Positions 1 through 8,816 of a stretch of DNA of 64,000 nt are shown in pieces. The stretch's first letter is position 1. Each line of letters begins with the position of its first letter. A model generated the notes under the pieces. It did no database searches. It had not been told where the DNA came from and was given only the letters and a program-made list of their open reading frames with translations. This DNA comes from Elioraea tepidiphila DSM 17972 (GTDB taxonomy: Bacteria > Pseudomonadota > Alphaproteobacteria > Acetobacterales > Acetobacteraceae), in NCBI RefSeq assembly GCF_000378465.1, contig NZ_KB899916.1:1-64000 (forward strand), given 5' to 3'. The position numbers and the translations under genes were made by a program.

Positions 1-221
1 CCGACGAGCAGCATGCGGAAGTAGCGCCCCGGCGGCAGCGAGGGACGGCCGCGCCGCTCCGCGTAGTGCGCCGCGCACAGCCCCTCGACGAAGCCGTCGA
101 ACCCGGCCGCGACGAGTTCGACCTGCAGCCGGTCGTAGAACGCATGTCCCGGTGAGCGTGGCATCTCCGACCACGCCACCAGCATCTCCGACTGTCGATC
201 CCGCTGCCGCCCCAGCGCCAT
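1..221 (-). CDS. IS1182-like transposase, N-terminal part (runs off the left edge)
   Basis: The minus-strand frame starting at ATG 221 is open to base 1 and gives 73 residues. The N-terminus has the pattern of IS1182-type DDE transposases: a segment around AFYDRLQVELVAAGFDGF, then a GRPSLPPGRYFRMLL motif that in this family precedes the DDE catalytic domain. The catalytic domain lies outside the window, so activity cannot be judged. The element points away from gspD. The 280 bp between this start and gspD should contain the terminal inverted repeat, but its ends cannot be defined without the other end of the element. Family assignment is by motif memory. Confidence 0.75.
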   Translation of the reverse strand, partial: MALGRQRDRQSEMLVAWSEMPRSPGHAFYDRLQVELVAAGFDGFVEGLCAAHYAERRGRPSLPPGRYFRMLLV

Positions 222-502
222 CCGACACCTGCCGCCGCCTGCCCCAGGTGTCAGAATCAGGCCGCGCCGCATTCGTCAACGGGCTGCTATGGCCCGGATG
301 ATCACGGGACGAGCGCGGCGTCCGCCGCCGCACCGGCACCGCAGCAATCTGCCGGCCCAACATCGGCCGAGGCTGACCGTTCGGCTACGCCTCCCTGGAT
401 CATTGGTCCTCGGCCGGCGTCGGCTGTCGGCCCCGGCCAGTGACCGAGCACCCGGTATTCCGGCGAGCCGGCTTGGAGGGGGGCGTTGAAGGAGCGGTGC
501 GA

Positions 503-2698
503 GTGCCGGATCTACGTCTTGGACTGATGACGGCCGGCCTGCTGCTTGTCCTTGGTTGCCGGGCGACGGAACCTCCGATGGCTGCCCAGGAGGCGGCTCA
601 GCTGCCGCAGCCACCACCCACCGCCAGCCTTACGGCACCTTCGGCACCGAGCGTTACCCTGCCGGGACGCGTCTCTGTCCAGGCGCTGCGCCCTGCCCGT
701 CCTGCCGAGTTTTTCACCATGCCCGCCGCACAGCCCACCTCGCCCGCGGTTGAGGCCGGGCCGGGGGGCGATATCTCGCTGAACTTCGTGAACACGGAAA
801 TCCGGGATGTGGTTCGCGCGGTCCTTGGTGACACGCTCCGACTCAACGTGGCGATCGATCCGCGGATTCAGGGCCAGATCACCCTGCAGACCAACCGGCC
901 ACTTCGGCGTGACGCCGTGATTCCGCTCCTGGAAGAGGTGTTGAGGATCCATGGTGTCGGCCTGATGCGCACCGGCGAAGCCATCACAGCGGCGCCACTC
1001 CCCGAGGTGACAAGGCGTGGCGCCGTGATGGACAGACCGGGGCAGCCGCAAGGGGGCTTGATCGTCCGAGCGCTTCAGCTCGACCACATCGCGCCGACCG
1101 AAGTGATCCAGGCAGCGCAGGCCCTGCTGCCCCAAGACGTCGTTCTGCGTCCTGTTCCGGGTCGCGCGGCGTTGCTCGTCTCCGGCACACAGCGCGATGT
1201 CGATGCCGCGGCAGAGCTCGTCGCCACGTTGGATGTCGATGCTCTCGCGGGAGCCTCGCTGGCGGTATTCTACCCTCGTTCGGTGGATGCTCGTGTGCTC
1301 GTTCGCGAGCTTGAAAGCATCTACGGTGCGCAGCCGCGTCGTGGGGCCGGTGCCCCGCTCAGGTTTATCCCGCTCAGCCGCTTGAACGCCGTGCTTGCGG
1401 TTGCCCGTCGCGGCCAGATCTTGCGTGAGGTGGCGCAATGGGTCGATCGGCTGGACCAGGCTGCGGAGGCGACCGAGGTCCGCCTCTTCATCTACAACGT
1501 ACAGCATGGGCGCGCGTCAGACTTGGCGGGGGTGCTCTCGCGCCTCTTTGATGTCGGCGGCGCGCAGCCTGGGGTCCGGCGTTCCATGATCGCAGGCGCG
1601 GGTGCAGAGTTCGCTCCCGAGCCGGCTCTGCCAGGAGGACCGCCCGGCATGGCACCCTCTCCGCTGCCACCCGTCGGCGAGCCACGGGCGCCTGCCTCGA
1701 TTCCACAACCCGGCATTCGACCCTCCCCCACACCCGATCCAGGGTTGGAGGGGGAGTTCCCTGCCGAGCCCAGCTTGGCGCCCGTCGGTGATCCTGCCCG
1801 TGGCATGGCGGACATGGTGCCGCGCATCATCGCTGACGAAACCAACAACGCGCTGTTGATCCGTGCGACACCGCGCGATTACCGCCTAATCGAGAGTGCG
1901 ATCGCACGGCTGGACTCACCACCGATGCAGGTCCTGATCGAGGCGGTCGTGGCAGAGGTGACTCTGACAAACGACCTGCGATACGGCGTACAATGGTTTC
2001 TGCAACAGGGCGACTTTCGCGGCGTCCTGAGCGAAGCTGCGACGGGCTTGGTGGACAGCCGCTTTCCAGGCTTCTCCCTCCTTCTCGGCGGTTCCGACCT
2101 GCGCGCGGTGCTGAACGCATTGGAGGCTGTCACCCGCGTCAACGTTGTCTCCTCTCCCAAGCTGCTCGTCACCAACAACCAGACTGCTTCGCTCCAAGTG
2201 GGCGATCAGGTTCCGGTGGCCACGCAGTCGGCGGTGAGCATTCTCAACCCCGGGGCACCGATCGTGAACACCATTCAGTTCCGTGACACCGGCGTAATCC
2301 TCCGCGTCACACCGCGTGCCAACGAAACGGGCTTCGTGCGCTTGGATATCAGCCAGGAGATCAGCGATGTTGTCCGCACGACGTCATCGGGAATCGACTC
2401 GCCGACGATCCAGCAGCGCAAGTTCGCGAGTTCGGTGAGCGTGGCCAGCGGAGAGACCATTGCCCTGGCCGGGTTGATCCGCGATCGCCGGACGGATGGC
2501 AACTCGGGCATACCGATCCTTCAGGACATCCCGATCATTGGCAATCTGTTTGGCGTGAAGACCGATGTGGGGGCTCGGACCGACCTGATCGTGCTGCTCA
2601 CCCCTCGCATTGTCCGCTCGCCGGCCGATCTCCGGGAGGTCACGAATGAGTTGCGTGAGGTTCTCCGTGGCTCTTCAGGTGCCACGCGGCGCCGCTGA
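503..2698 (+). CDS. gspD: Type II secretion system secretin GspD
   Basis: Outer-membrane secretin forming the exit channel of a type II secretion system. I chose GTG 503 (731 aa) because AAGGAG lies about 8 bp upstream and it places a lipoprotein signal at the N-terminus (hydrophobic MTAGLLLVLGC with the lipobox Cys near residue 19). An N0-type domain follows (ISLNFVNTEIRDVVRAVLG), then N1-N3-like repeats. A Pro-rich insert of about 80 residues (around 355-435) lies within the third N-domain region. The C-terminal secretin domain has VPVATQSAV and ends with the typical IPIIGNLFG and DLIVLLTPRIV motifs. The frame is also open upstream to 440. It overlaps gspK by 53 bp. Usual GspD length is 650-750 aa, so it looks intact. 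Confidence 0.92.
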   Translation: MPDLRLGLMTAGLLLVLGCRATEPPMAAQEAAQLPQPPPTASLTAPSAPSVTLPGRVSVQALRPARPAEFFTMPAAQPTSPAVEAGPGGDISLNFVNTEIRDVVRAVLGDTLRLNVAIDPRIQGQITLQTNRPLRRDAVIPLLEEVLRIHGVGLMRTGEAITAAPLPEVTRRGAVMDRPGQPQGGLIVRALQLDHIAPTEVIQAAQALLPQDVVLRPVPGRAALLVSGTQRDVDAAAELVATLDVDALAGASLAVFYPRSVDARVLVRELESIYGAQPRRGAGAPLRFIPLSRLNAVLAVARRGQILREVAQWVDRLDQAAEATEVRLFIYNVQHGRASDLAGVLSRLFDVGGAQPGVRRSMIAGAGAEFAPEPALPGGPPGMAPSPLPPVGEPRAPASIPQPGIRPSPTPDPGLEGEFPAEPSLAPVGDPARGMADMVPRIIADETNNALLIRATPRDYRLIESAIARLDSPPMQVLIEAVVAEVTLTNDLRYGVQWFLQQGDFRGVLSEAATGLVDSRFPGFSLLLGGSDLRAVLNALEAVTRVNVVSSPKLLVTNNQTASLQVGDQVPVATQSAVSILNPGAPIVNTIQFRDTGVILRVTPRANETGFVRLDISQEISDVVRTTSSGIDSPTIQQRKFASSVSVASGETIALAGLIRDRRTDGNSGIPILQDIPIIGNLFGVKTDVGARTDLIVLLTPRIVRSPADLREVTNELREVLRGSSGATRRR

Positions 2699-3548
2699 AA
2701 CGGCGGCGAGACGAAATCAACGGCAACGAGGCTCAGCGCTGATCGTTGCGGTCTGGCTAGTCATGATCCTCGCCGTGATTGCGCATCTTGGCCTCAAACT
2801 GTCGGCATCTGAATACGTCATGGCGCGACAAGAGGTTCGACGTGCGCAGGCCATGATCGCTGCGGATGGCGCTGTTCATATCGTGCTGCAACGTATGCTT
2901 GATCCGGCGCAGGCGCAGTATGCTCCGATCGACGGCAGCCCGATTGAGGTGCGTGTTGGCGAGTTCAATGTGGTGGTTGCGGTTCAGGATGAGCGCGGCA
3001 AAGTCGACTTGAACGTCTCTGATCGCAACCTGCTGGAACGCCTGATCACGCTGATCACGTCGGATCGATCGGCCGCTGACCGGATTCTTGCGGCTCTTGA
3101 GGACTGGCGTGATCCTGATGATCTTCGCCGCTTTGGCGGCGCAGAGCGTGATGATTACGCGGCCGTCGGATCAAACGTCCAGCCCCGGAATGGGTGGCTC
3201 AGATCGATCGATGAGCTGCGTCTTGTCATGCATATGCGAGATGAATGGTTTGACGCTTTGGCAGACCTTGTCACCGTTCACGGCCATGCGGAGCGACCCG
3301 ACGCGCGCACAGCACCGGAACTGGTGCTCCTCGCCATGGTCGACGGCGACCGGGCTGCAGTCCGAACAATAGTCGCGGATCGCGGTGATCGACCCCTGAC
3401 GGCTGGTGATCTTCCAGAGTTGTTCGGTCGCGCGTTTACAGTGCAAACCCAAGTGTTGCTTGCTGAGCGCGGTAGAGTCAGACGATCGGCAATCGTACGT
3501 TTTACAGGCGATCCGACTCAGCCTTTTGTGATTCATGCGTGGCAGTAG
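2646..3548 (+). CDS. gspK: Type II secretion minor pseudopilin GspK
   Basis: GspK is the large minor pseudopilin capping the type II secretion pseudopilus. ATG 2646 (300 aa) is preferred over the upstream in-frame start at 2610 because GGGAGG lies 6 bp before it. The N-terminus has a prepilin-peptidase-like signal: a basic leader, then G-SALIVAVWLVMILAVIA as the hydrophobic helix. Further motifs fit GspK: DERGKVDLN, ILAALEDWRDPDD and the block GWLRSIDELRLV. It is translationally coupled to gspD by overlap. No gspL or gspM follows; the gene is succeeded by a small hypothetical and then the prophage, so the rest of the secretion cluster must lie elsewhere or be missing. Confidence 0.85.
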   Translation: MSCVRFSVALQVPRGAAETAARRNQRQRGSALIVAVWLVMILAVIAHLGLKLSASEYVMARQEVRRAQAMIAADGAVHIVLQRMLDPAQAQYAPIDGSPIEVRVGEFNVVVAVQDERGKVDLNVSDRNLLERLITLITSDRSAADRILAALEDWRDPDDLRRFGGAERDDYAAVGSNVQPRNGWLRSIDELRLVMHMRDEWFDALADLVTVHGHAERPDARTAPELVLLAMVDGDRAAVRTIVADRGDRPLTAGDLPELFGRAFTVQTQVLLAERGRVRRSAIVRFTGDPTQPFVIHAWQ

Positions 3549-3692
3549 AAGTGGTTGAGCGATTGTGTTTCCCGGTAATGCAACGACGAGCGCATTCTTC
3601 GAAGAGACGCAGCAGTGTTCGAGGATCATACATGGGATACACCTCTGTTTCGAAGCTGGCGCAGATGGCTCGTGTCGGCCCAGGGTTCAACG

Positions 3693-3959
3693 ATGAATGC
3701 ATCGCCAGGCGACGTGGAAGCGGTGGCGCGTGGGATCTGCGCCTGGCAGTACGCGGAACACTGCCCGTCAGACCCTGCGACCGACGCGGCCATCGATCGC
3801 CACTGGCACGTGGTCGTGGCGCTTCTCGAGGCCGGGTTGATCGACGAGAGCGGAACGCCTACGGAGCCGTTTGATTTGGAGCGCGAGGTAGCGGCGTACC
3901 GCGATTGGCGTGCTCGCCATCCGGACTATGCCGTGCCGTCCGCTGGCCCCGGCGTATAG
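3693..3959 (+). CDS. Small hypothetical protein
   Basis: An 88-residue frame, acidic and helix-rich, with the segments ARGICAWQYAEHCPSD and HWHVVVALLEAGLIDESG. I do not recognise the family. ATG 3693 is chosen because the coding-like composition starts there; the frame is open to 3615. It lies 145 bp after gspK in the same direction and ends 58 bp before a strong hairpin terminator, which fits a last gene of the host transcription unit. There is no convincing ribosome binding site. It may be a host gene at the edge of the prophage or a non-coding frame. Confidence 0.45.
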   Translation: MNASPGDVEAVARGICAWQYAEHCPSDPATDAAIDRHWHVVVALLEAGLIDESGTPTEPFDLEREVAAYRDWRARHPDYAVPSAGPGV

Positions 3960-4017
3960 ATCGTCGTTCGGCGATCAGAGTGTCCCCTTCGGGGCGTGCG
4001 TTGCACCCGAACGCGCG

Positions 4018-4063
4018 AAAGGCCCCGCCGGCACGCCCGAGGCGGACGGCCGGCGGGGCCTTT
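4018..4063. terminator. Perfect 15-bp stem, bidirectional terminator
   Basis: Arms 4018-4032 and 4049-4063 are perfect reverse complements (AAAGGCCCCGCCGGC and its complement) around a 16-base loop, with A-tract and T-tract ends on both strands. It sits between the host gene ending at 3959 and the tail spike gene ending at 4094 on the other strand, so it can stop both transcription units. It also marks the approximate left edge of the prophage. Confidence 0.8.
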
Positions 4064-4093
4064 GCCGCGCGGCTGGCGCTGGCGTGGGACCGG

Positions 4094-5923
4094 TCAGACG
4101 GGCCTTGGCTTGACGACCTGCCCGAACAGGGTGCCGGCGCCGAGATCGACGGAGCTGCCGCTGCGGTTCCAGGCGACGGCGGTGACGGTGCCGGAGGCGC
4201 CGATGGTGCCGAGGAAGACGACGGCGGTGCTGGCGACGGAGAACCCGACCTGCACGGCGTCACCAGGCACCGCGCCAGCGACGGCGATATTGGTCTGGTG
4301 CGACGCACCGGCGCCGAGGCCCGGCGGATCGTAGGCGGCTGAGAACGGGATCTCGCGCCGCCCCCAGCCGTGGGTCGGCCCGGCGAGCACGGCGGGTGCG
4401 GTGTCCGGCAGGCCGTAGAGGCGCAGCGCCTCGAGCTCGATCTGGCCGTCGAAGCCGACGATGCCGATCTGCGCGAACGCGACGCTGCCGCCGATCACCC
4501 GCACCGACTGGCGCCGGTTGAGCGAGGCGTCCGCCATGCCGGCGCCGGCCATCCACGCCTTGGCGGCGCTGTTCCAGGTCATGGTGGCACCGGAGGCGAG
4601 CACCCGCGCATCGGCGTCGGTGAGCAGGGTCTTGCCCGCATCGAAGCAGCGCACGAACAGCCGCCCGCCATCGGCGCCGCCCACGAGCCAGTGCGCCAGC
4701 GCGAACTCCCTCGCCTGGGAGGCATCGACGACGAAGGCGAGGCCGCGATTGGCGTTGAGCAGCAGCCCGTTCGCGGTCGGCGTGAGGCCGCTCAGCCCGG
4801 CGAAGGAGACGCCCGCCAGCGTGGTGGCCGCGGTGGTGCCCGTCGAGACGACGGCGAGGCCTTCGACGCCGATATCGGTGGCGCTCTCGCGATAGGCGGC
4901 GCTGCGCAGGCTCGGCACCGCCGCGAGCAGGCGGACGTGGCGCGTCGCGGCGGCGCGGTAGCGTGTCACCACCGCATTGCCCGCCCGCGTCGCCGTGGCG
5001 GCGTAGTCGATGCCGACGGCATAGCCCTGGCTTGCCCAGGCGACGTCGTAGTGGCACTCGGTCGCGCCGGCAGTGTGGCGTGCGACCAGCGGCGAGCAGG
5101 CCTCCATGCGCACGCTGCGCGCGATCACCGCCGAGCCGGAGGTCTCGTTGAGGAACGGGATCGCCACGTTCGCGCCAGCCTGGGCGAGCTCGAAGTTCGG
5201 CCCCTCGAAGACGTGGTGGTTGTGGTTGAGGTAGGCGCCGGGCTCGGCGGAGAGCCGCACGCCGAAGCGATCACTGCCGGCATTGACGCCGGAAGAGTTC
5301 GCGACGTGCCCGCCGAGGTAGCGGATCGCGTTGTTCCAGGCGGTGTCGGTGGCGCAGCTTATGTCGAGGCCGATGCGGTTGTCCACCAGGCGGCCGAGAT
5401 GCAGCGTGCTGTCCTCGCAGCCGCGGCCGTCGCCGAGTGTGCGCACGCCGATGGTGAAGCCCTGCGCCCGCCGCACCTCGATGTGCGAGGCGTCGAAGTT
5501 GCGCAGCAGGATGCCGATGTCGAGCTCGGAGGACCAGTCACTCTGCACCGCGCGGATCACGTCGAGCCCGGTCCAGAGCTTCCCGCCGTTGCGCGTCGCC
5601 CCGCCATCGCCGAGCGTGAGCACGGTGGCCGGCGCGGCGCCGGTGTAGCGCAGCGCGCCGTGCATGATCAGGCCGCGTGCGGTGCCACCGAGCAGCACCC
5701 CAGACGCGACGTTCCAGATGCCCTTGGGGATCAGGGCGATCTTGCCGTCGGCGGCGGCGCGGTCGAAGCAGGCCTGCACGGCGGCGGTGTCGTCGGCGAC
5801 GCCATCGCCGATGCCGCCGAAGTCCGCGGGCGTGGGGTGCTCGCGGTCGCGCAGATACTTGGCGAGCCCGGTCTTCGACGTGTTCTGGTCGAGCACGAGG
5901 ATGTCGTCGATGCGCGCGGGCAT
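4094..5923 (-). CDS. Tail spike / pectate-lyase-like fibre protein
   Basis: A 609-residue protein at the distal end of the tail operon, the usual place for the receptor-binding or depolymerase protein. Near the N-terminus PADFGGIGDGVADDTAAVQA is the typical start of the pectate-lyase-3 type right-handed beta-helix found in tail spikes. The middle is rich in Gly, Asn and small residues, as expected for parallel beta-helix rungs. The C-terminal 60-80 residues may be a trimerisation or binding tip. The start at ATG 5923 follows the stop of the preceding gene by 9 bp. The likely target is a cell-surface polysaccharide, but this cannot be read from sequence. Confidence 0.75.
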   Translation of the reverse strand: MPARIDDILVLDQNTSKTGLAKYLRDREHPTPADFGGIGDGVADDTAAVQACFDRAAADGKIALIPKGIWNVASGVLLGGTARGLIMHGALRYTGAAPATVLTLGDGGATRNGGKLWTGLDVIRAVQSDWSSELDIGILLRNFDASHIEVRRAQGFTIGVRTLGDGRGCEDSTLHLGRLVDNRIGLDISCATDTAWNNAIRYLGGHVANSSGVNAGSDRFGVRLSAEPGAYLNHNHHVFEGPNFELAQAGANVAIPFLNETSGSAVIARSVRMEACSPLVARHTAGATECHYDVAWASQGYAVGIDYAATATRAGNAVVTRYRAAATRHVRLLAAVPSLRSAAYRESATDIGVEGLAVVSTGTTAATTLAGVSFAGLSGLTPTANGLLLNANRGLAFVVDASQAREFALAHWLVGGADGGRLFVRCFDAGKTLLTDADARVLASGATMTWNSAAKAWMAGAGMADASLNRRQSVRVIGGSVAFAQIGIVGFDGQIELEALRLYGLPDTAPAVLAGPTHGWGRREIPFSAAYDPPGLGAGASHQTNIAVAGAVPGDAVQVGFSVASTAVVFLGTIGASGTVTAVAWNRSGSSVDLGAGTLFGQVVKPRPV

Positions 5924-5932
5924 ATCCTCTCC

Positions 5933-7909
5933 TCAGAGTGCGGTCGCGCTGACCGGCCCGGCGAAGCCCGAGACGTTGCCCTCGGCCGAGACCGAGCGGA
6001 GCCAGTACCAGCGCTCGTCGCTGGTCCCGAGGCCGGTGCGATCGAACGGCAGCGCGGTCGGCTCCTCGGGCAGCTTCACGGCCGCAGCGAGATCGTCGGA
6101 CGTTGCCTCGAACACCTGGAGCGTCGCGGCATCGGCCGGGAACCCGCCGTCGATGCGAATGCCGCCCGCAATCCCATCCGCGGAGGGCGACGCGACGAGG
6201 CCGGGAATCCCGGCCGTGCGCCAGCCAGAGACCGCACCGCTGGTCGAGCGCGCCCGCACGCGGAAGGCGGTCGGCACGTTCGTCGGCACGGTCGCGCTGG
6301 TGGCCGTCAGCCCGGACGCGAAGCCCTGCCAGAGCACGTTGCCCTGCGGCTGGACCTCGAGCTCGTAGCCCGCGAGATACGCCGAGCCGACGGCGCCCCA
6401 GGAGGCCGCGAGGGATACGAACGAGACCGCCTGCGGCGTTGCGACGATGATGGACGCCGGCGCGGCGATCACGCCCGGGTTGGGCAGCACCACGCTCGGG
6501 CTGTCGCCGGCCGCGCGCTCGTCCACGCTCGCGTCCCAGTCCCAGACGGAGGGATCCTCCTCGGCGAGTGCCAGATCGACCCCGCCCTTGGGCGCGAGCG
6601 ACCAGCCGGTCACGCGGGCGGGAAACGACGGCACGCGGTCGAGCGCCACCGTCACCCCGTCCCAGGGGCGCAGCCGCAGCGCCGAGGGCCTGGCCGGGAA
6701 CGCCACGGAGCGCTGGCGGCGGTTGCGCTCGAGCTCGATCTTCATCAGCCGCTGCACCGTGCTGACCGAGGTGGTGAGCGGGAACTCGAGGTCACGGAAG
6801 ATCGCCTCGCCGCCATCCTCGGCGACGTAGTTCGACGCCAGCAGCGGCGGCGCGTCCGTGGGCTGCCAGGTCTTCGCCGGATCGACGTAGACCGCGCGCA
6901 CGCCGTTGAAGAGATCCCGTCGCGGCCGCGCGCTCGCGATCGTGACGTCGCCACGGAGGTCGTCCCCGCGCAGCGTCGCGGCAGGCAGCGCCGGCGCGCC
7001 GGCATGGATGAAGAACCGCCCGCCCGAGACCACCAGGGCGCCCGCCATCGCCGCGACCAGCTTGCGGGTGATCTCGATCTTGCCCTCGGCGAGCGAGAGC
7101 GTGCCGTTCACGGTGTAGCGCCGCTCGTGCACGCCCGCCCGCGTGCCGACCAGCTCGTCGCAGACGTTCGCCGCGGCGATCAGCGACGGCAGGTCGATGT
7201 CCGACCAGGCGGCGCGCCAGCCGAATGGCGCCGTGAGGTACCAGGCGAGGCAGAGGGCGGCGTTGTCCGACCAGCCGGTTGCGCCGATGCGCGGATCGAG
7301 GATGGTGTCGGCGCCGTCGACGATCGCGCTGATGTTGGGCGGGCCGGCGGGGAACACGGCTGCCTTCAGCTTCAGCCGCACCGCGAGATAGGCGCGGCCA
7401 CGGCCGCGGTGCGCGGCGGTCCATCTGTCGGGGATCTCGGCGAGCAGGTTCGCATCCGCTGCCTGGTCGGGATCGCCGAGATGGCGGTCGATCCGCACCA
7501 AGCCGGCGAAGCTGGCGTCGGTCTCGGGCTTGTCGCCGAGATAGGCGGTGCCGATCGCGCGCACTCGGTGTGCGGCCAGCACCACGACCATGTGGAAGAA
7601 GCCGAACGCGCGCCCCTCGTCGTCGGTGGCGGAGTGCAGGAACACGATCGGCCCGGAGACCTTGGCGCGGCCGAGCACGATGCGGTGCTCGGTGATCGGC
7701 TGGCGCAGCGACTGGGTGCGCCCGGCACCGGGGGCGGCGAGGTTGAGCGCGGGCAGCTTCGGCTTCGGCGGGGGGAGCACCGAGCGGCCGATCGCGCTGA
7801 CCACGATCGCGGTGCCGGCAGCGGCGAGCGCGCCGATGATGCCTCCGCCCACGGCAGCCGAGACAGCGCCCGCCGCCACCACGGCGATGATCGGCACCGC
7901 AGCGGGCAC
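5933..7909 (-). CDS. Phage tail tip / host-specificity protein (gpJ-like)
   Basis: GTG 7909 (658 aa) overlaps the stop of the previous gene by one base and is preceded by GGAGG, so I reject the longer frame to 8350, whose N-terminus is a low-complexity Arg-rich shadow. The N-terminus has two strongly hydrophobic stretches (AVPIIAVVAAGAVSAAVGGG and ALAAAGTAIVVSAIG), typical of gpJ-type tail proteins. Tail-tip motifs follow, including LPSLIAAANVCDELVG. The C-terminal third has fibronectin-III-like beta segments with YELEVQPQG. It acts at the tail tip in DNA ejection, between the tail assembly proteins and the spike. Confidence 0.78.
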   Translation of the reverse strand: MPAAVPIIAVVAAGAVSAAVGGGIIGALAAAGTAIVVSAIGRSVLPPPKPKLPALNLAAPGAGRTQSLRQPITEHRIVLGRAKVSGPIVFLHSATDDEGRAFGFFHMVVVLAAHRVRAIGTAYLGDKPETDASFAGLVRIDRHLGDPDQAADANLLAEIPDRWTAAHRGRGRAYLAVRLKLKAAVFPAGPPNISAIVDGADTILDPRIGATGWSDNAALCLAWYLTAPFGWRAAWSDIDLPSLIAAANVCDELVGTRAGVHERRYTVNGTLSLAEGKIEITRKLVAAMAGALVVSGGRFFIHAGAPALPAATLRGDDLRGDVTIASARPRRDLFNGVRAVYVDPAKTWQPTDAPPLLASNYVAEDGGEAIFRDLEFPLTTSVSTVQRLMKIELERNRRQRSVAFPARPSALRLRPWDGVTVALDRVPSFPARVTGWSLAPKGGVDLALAEEDPSVWDWDASVDERAAGDSPSVVLPNPGVIAAPASIIVATPQAVSFVSLAASWGAVGSAYLAGYELEVQPQGNVLWQGFASGLTATSATVPTNVPTAFRVRARSTSGAVSGWRTAGIPGLVASPSADGIAGGIRIDGGFPADAATLQVFEATSDDLAAAVKLPEEPTALPFDRTGLGTSDERWYWLRSVSAEGNVSGFAGPVSATAL

Positions 7910-8259
7910 TACCCGATCCTCCAGGCAAGCGTGCAGGTGGTGATGGGCTCGCGCACCAGGCCGCGCGGGCCGACGAAGGCGACGCGCCCGGCATCGGCGA
8001 CGACGCCCAAGCGCGGCGGGTCGCCCGCCAGGGCGATATCGCCCGCGCGCGCGAACAGCGGCGCGATGCGCGGGAAGCCCGCGCTGTCGGCGGAGGCTGC
8101 GAGCGACGGCAGGACGCGGAACGATGGCCGCACCCCCGTCACCGCCTCGACGGCGGCGAGCGCGAAGGCGGCGCAGGTCCAGCGCGGCGGATCGAACGGA
8201 CGCGCCTCCGCACCCGACAGCAGCGCCGCCAGCCGCGTCGCCCAGCAGGGATGTCGCAT
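7909..8259 (-). CDS. DUF6950-like / NlpC-P60-related tail protein
   Basis: A 116-residue protein from ATG 8259, which overlaps the preceding stop as TGATG. The segment DPPRWTCAAFALAAVEAVTG carries a Cys in the position of the NlpC/P60-type catalytic Cys, followed by AGDIAL and VAFVGPRGLV, as seen in the small DUF6950 proteins of siphovirus tail operons. In gene order it holds the place of the lambda gpK-type tail peptidase, although it is shorter and I cannot identify a full Cys-His-His triad. A role in local peptidoglycan opening is an inference. Confidence 0.65.
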   Translation of the reverse strand: MRHPCWATRLAALLSGAEARPFDPPRWTCAAFALAAVEAVTGVRPSFRVLPSLAASADSAGFPRIAPLFARAGDIALAGDPPRLGVVADAGRVAFVGPRGLVREPITTCTLAWRIG

Positions 8260-8816
8260 CAGCTGCTCGGCAGGCGGATCTCCGCCTCCTGCAACGCGGG
8301 GACGAACTCGAAGAAGCGGTCGCCCGGGAACTCGGCCTGCTGGTCGGCATCGGTGTAGCGCCGCACCTCGGCGCGTTCGAGATCCACCAGCCGGCTCTCG
8401 CAGGCGAGCGAGACGCGCGGCTCGGCGCCGTCCACCACCTCCATGGTGTCCATCAGCCCGGCCCAGAGCCGGAACGGCTCGGCGGCGAGCGCGCCGTGCG
8501 CGTCGAGCAGCGCGCCCCACAGCCGCGCGGGACGCAGCCGGTAGCCCTGCTCGGCGAGAGCGATATCCACCACGTCCTGCGGCACCGGCGAGAGCACCAG
8601 CGTGACACGCACCGCGCGCAGCTCGGCGGTTTCCTCGATCTCGCTCACCGCGCCGAGCGTGCCCAAGCCGTCGAAGATCATGCCGGCCCAGGCGAGCGGG
8701 CCGAGGCCCGACCAGACCCGGAACGGACCGGAGGCGAAGTCGAGCTCGCACAGGATGACGGGCGCGACCTCCGGCGCCGCGGCCGAGGCGGCTGCCTGGG
8801 GCGAGAGACGAGTCAC
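8259..8816 (-). CDS. Phage tail assembly protein of unknown function
   Basis: A 185-residue protein starting at GTG 8816, which overlaps the preceding stop as GTGA. It contains CESRLVDLERAEVRRYTDAD, followed by EFPGDRFFEFVPALQEAEI, a motif I recognise from uncharacterised tail proteins of siphoviruses encoded between the tape measure and the tail-tip genes. No enzymatic motif is visible. By position it corresponds to the minor tail proteins that build the tail tip hub. Confidence 0.65.
   Translation of the reverse strand: MTRLSPQAAASAAAPEVAPVILCELDFASGPFRVWSGLGPLAWAGMIFDGLGTLGAVSEIEETAELRAVRVTLVLSPVPQDVVDIALAEQGYRLRPARLWGALLDAHGALAAEPFRLWAGLMDTMEVVDGAEPRVSLACESRLVDLERAEVRRYTDADQQAEFPGDRFFEFVPALQEAEIRLPSS

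Noticed and set aside
4370-8605. A 1411-codon open frame on the plus strand opposite the tail genes
   Set aside because: It is antisense to several clearly recognised tail genes, has low-complexity Arg/Ala/Gly composition, and no ribosome binding site or domain. It reflects high GC.
8260-8751. Long N-terminal extensions of several phage genes (for example frames to 8751, 8350, 9718, 18199 and 24775)
   Set aside because: The extensions are Arg/Ala-rich shadows of the gene before. Short overlaps such as ATGA, GTGA or TGATG and ribosome binding sites mark the shorter starts.
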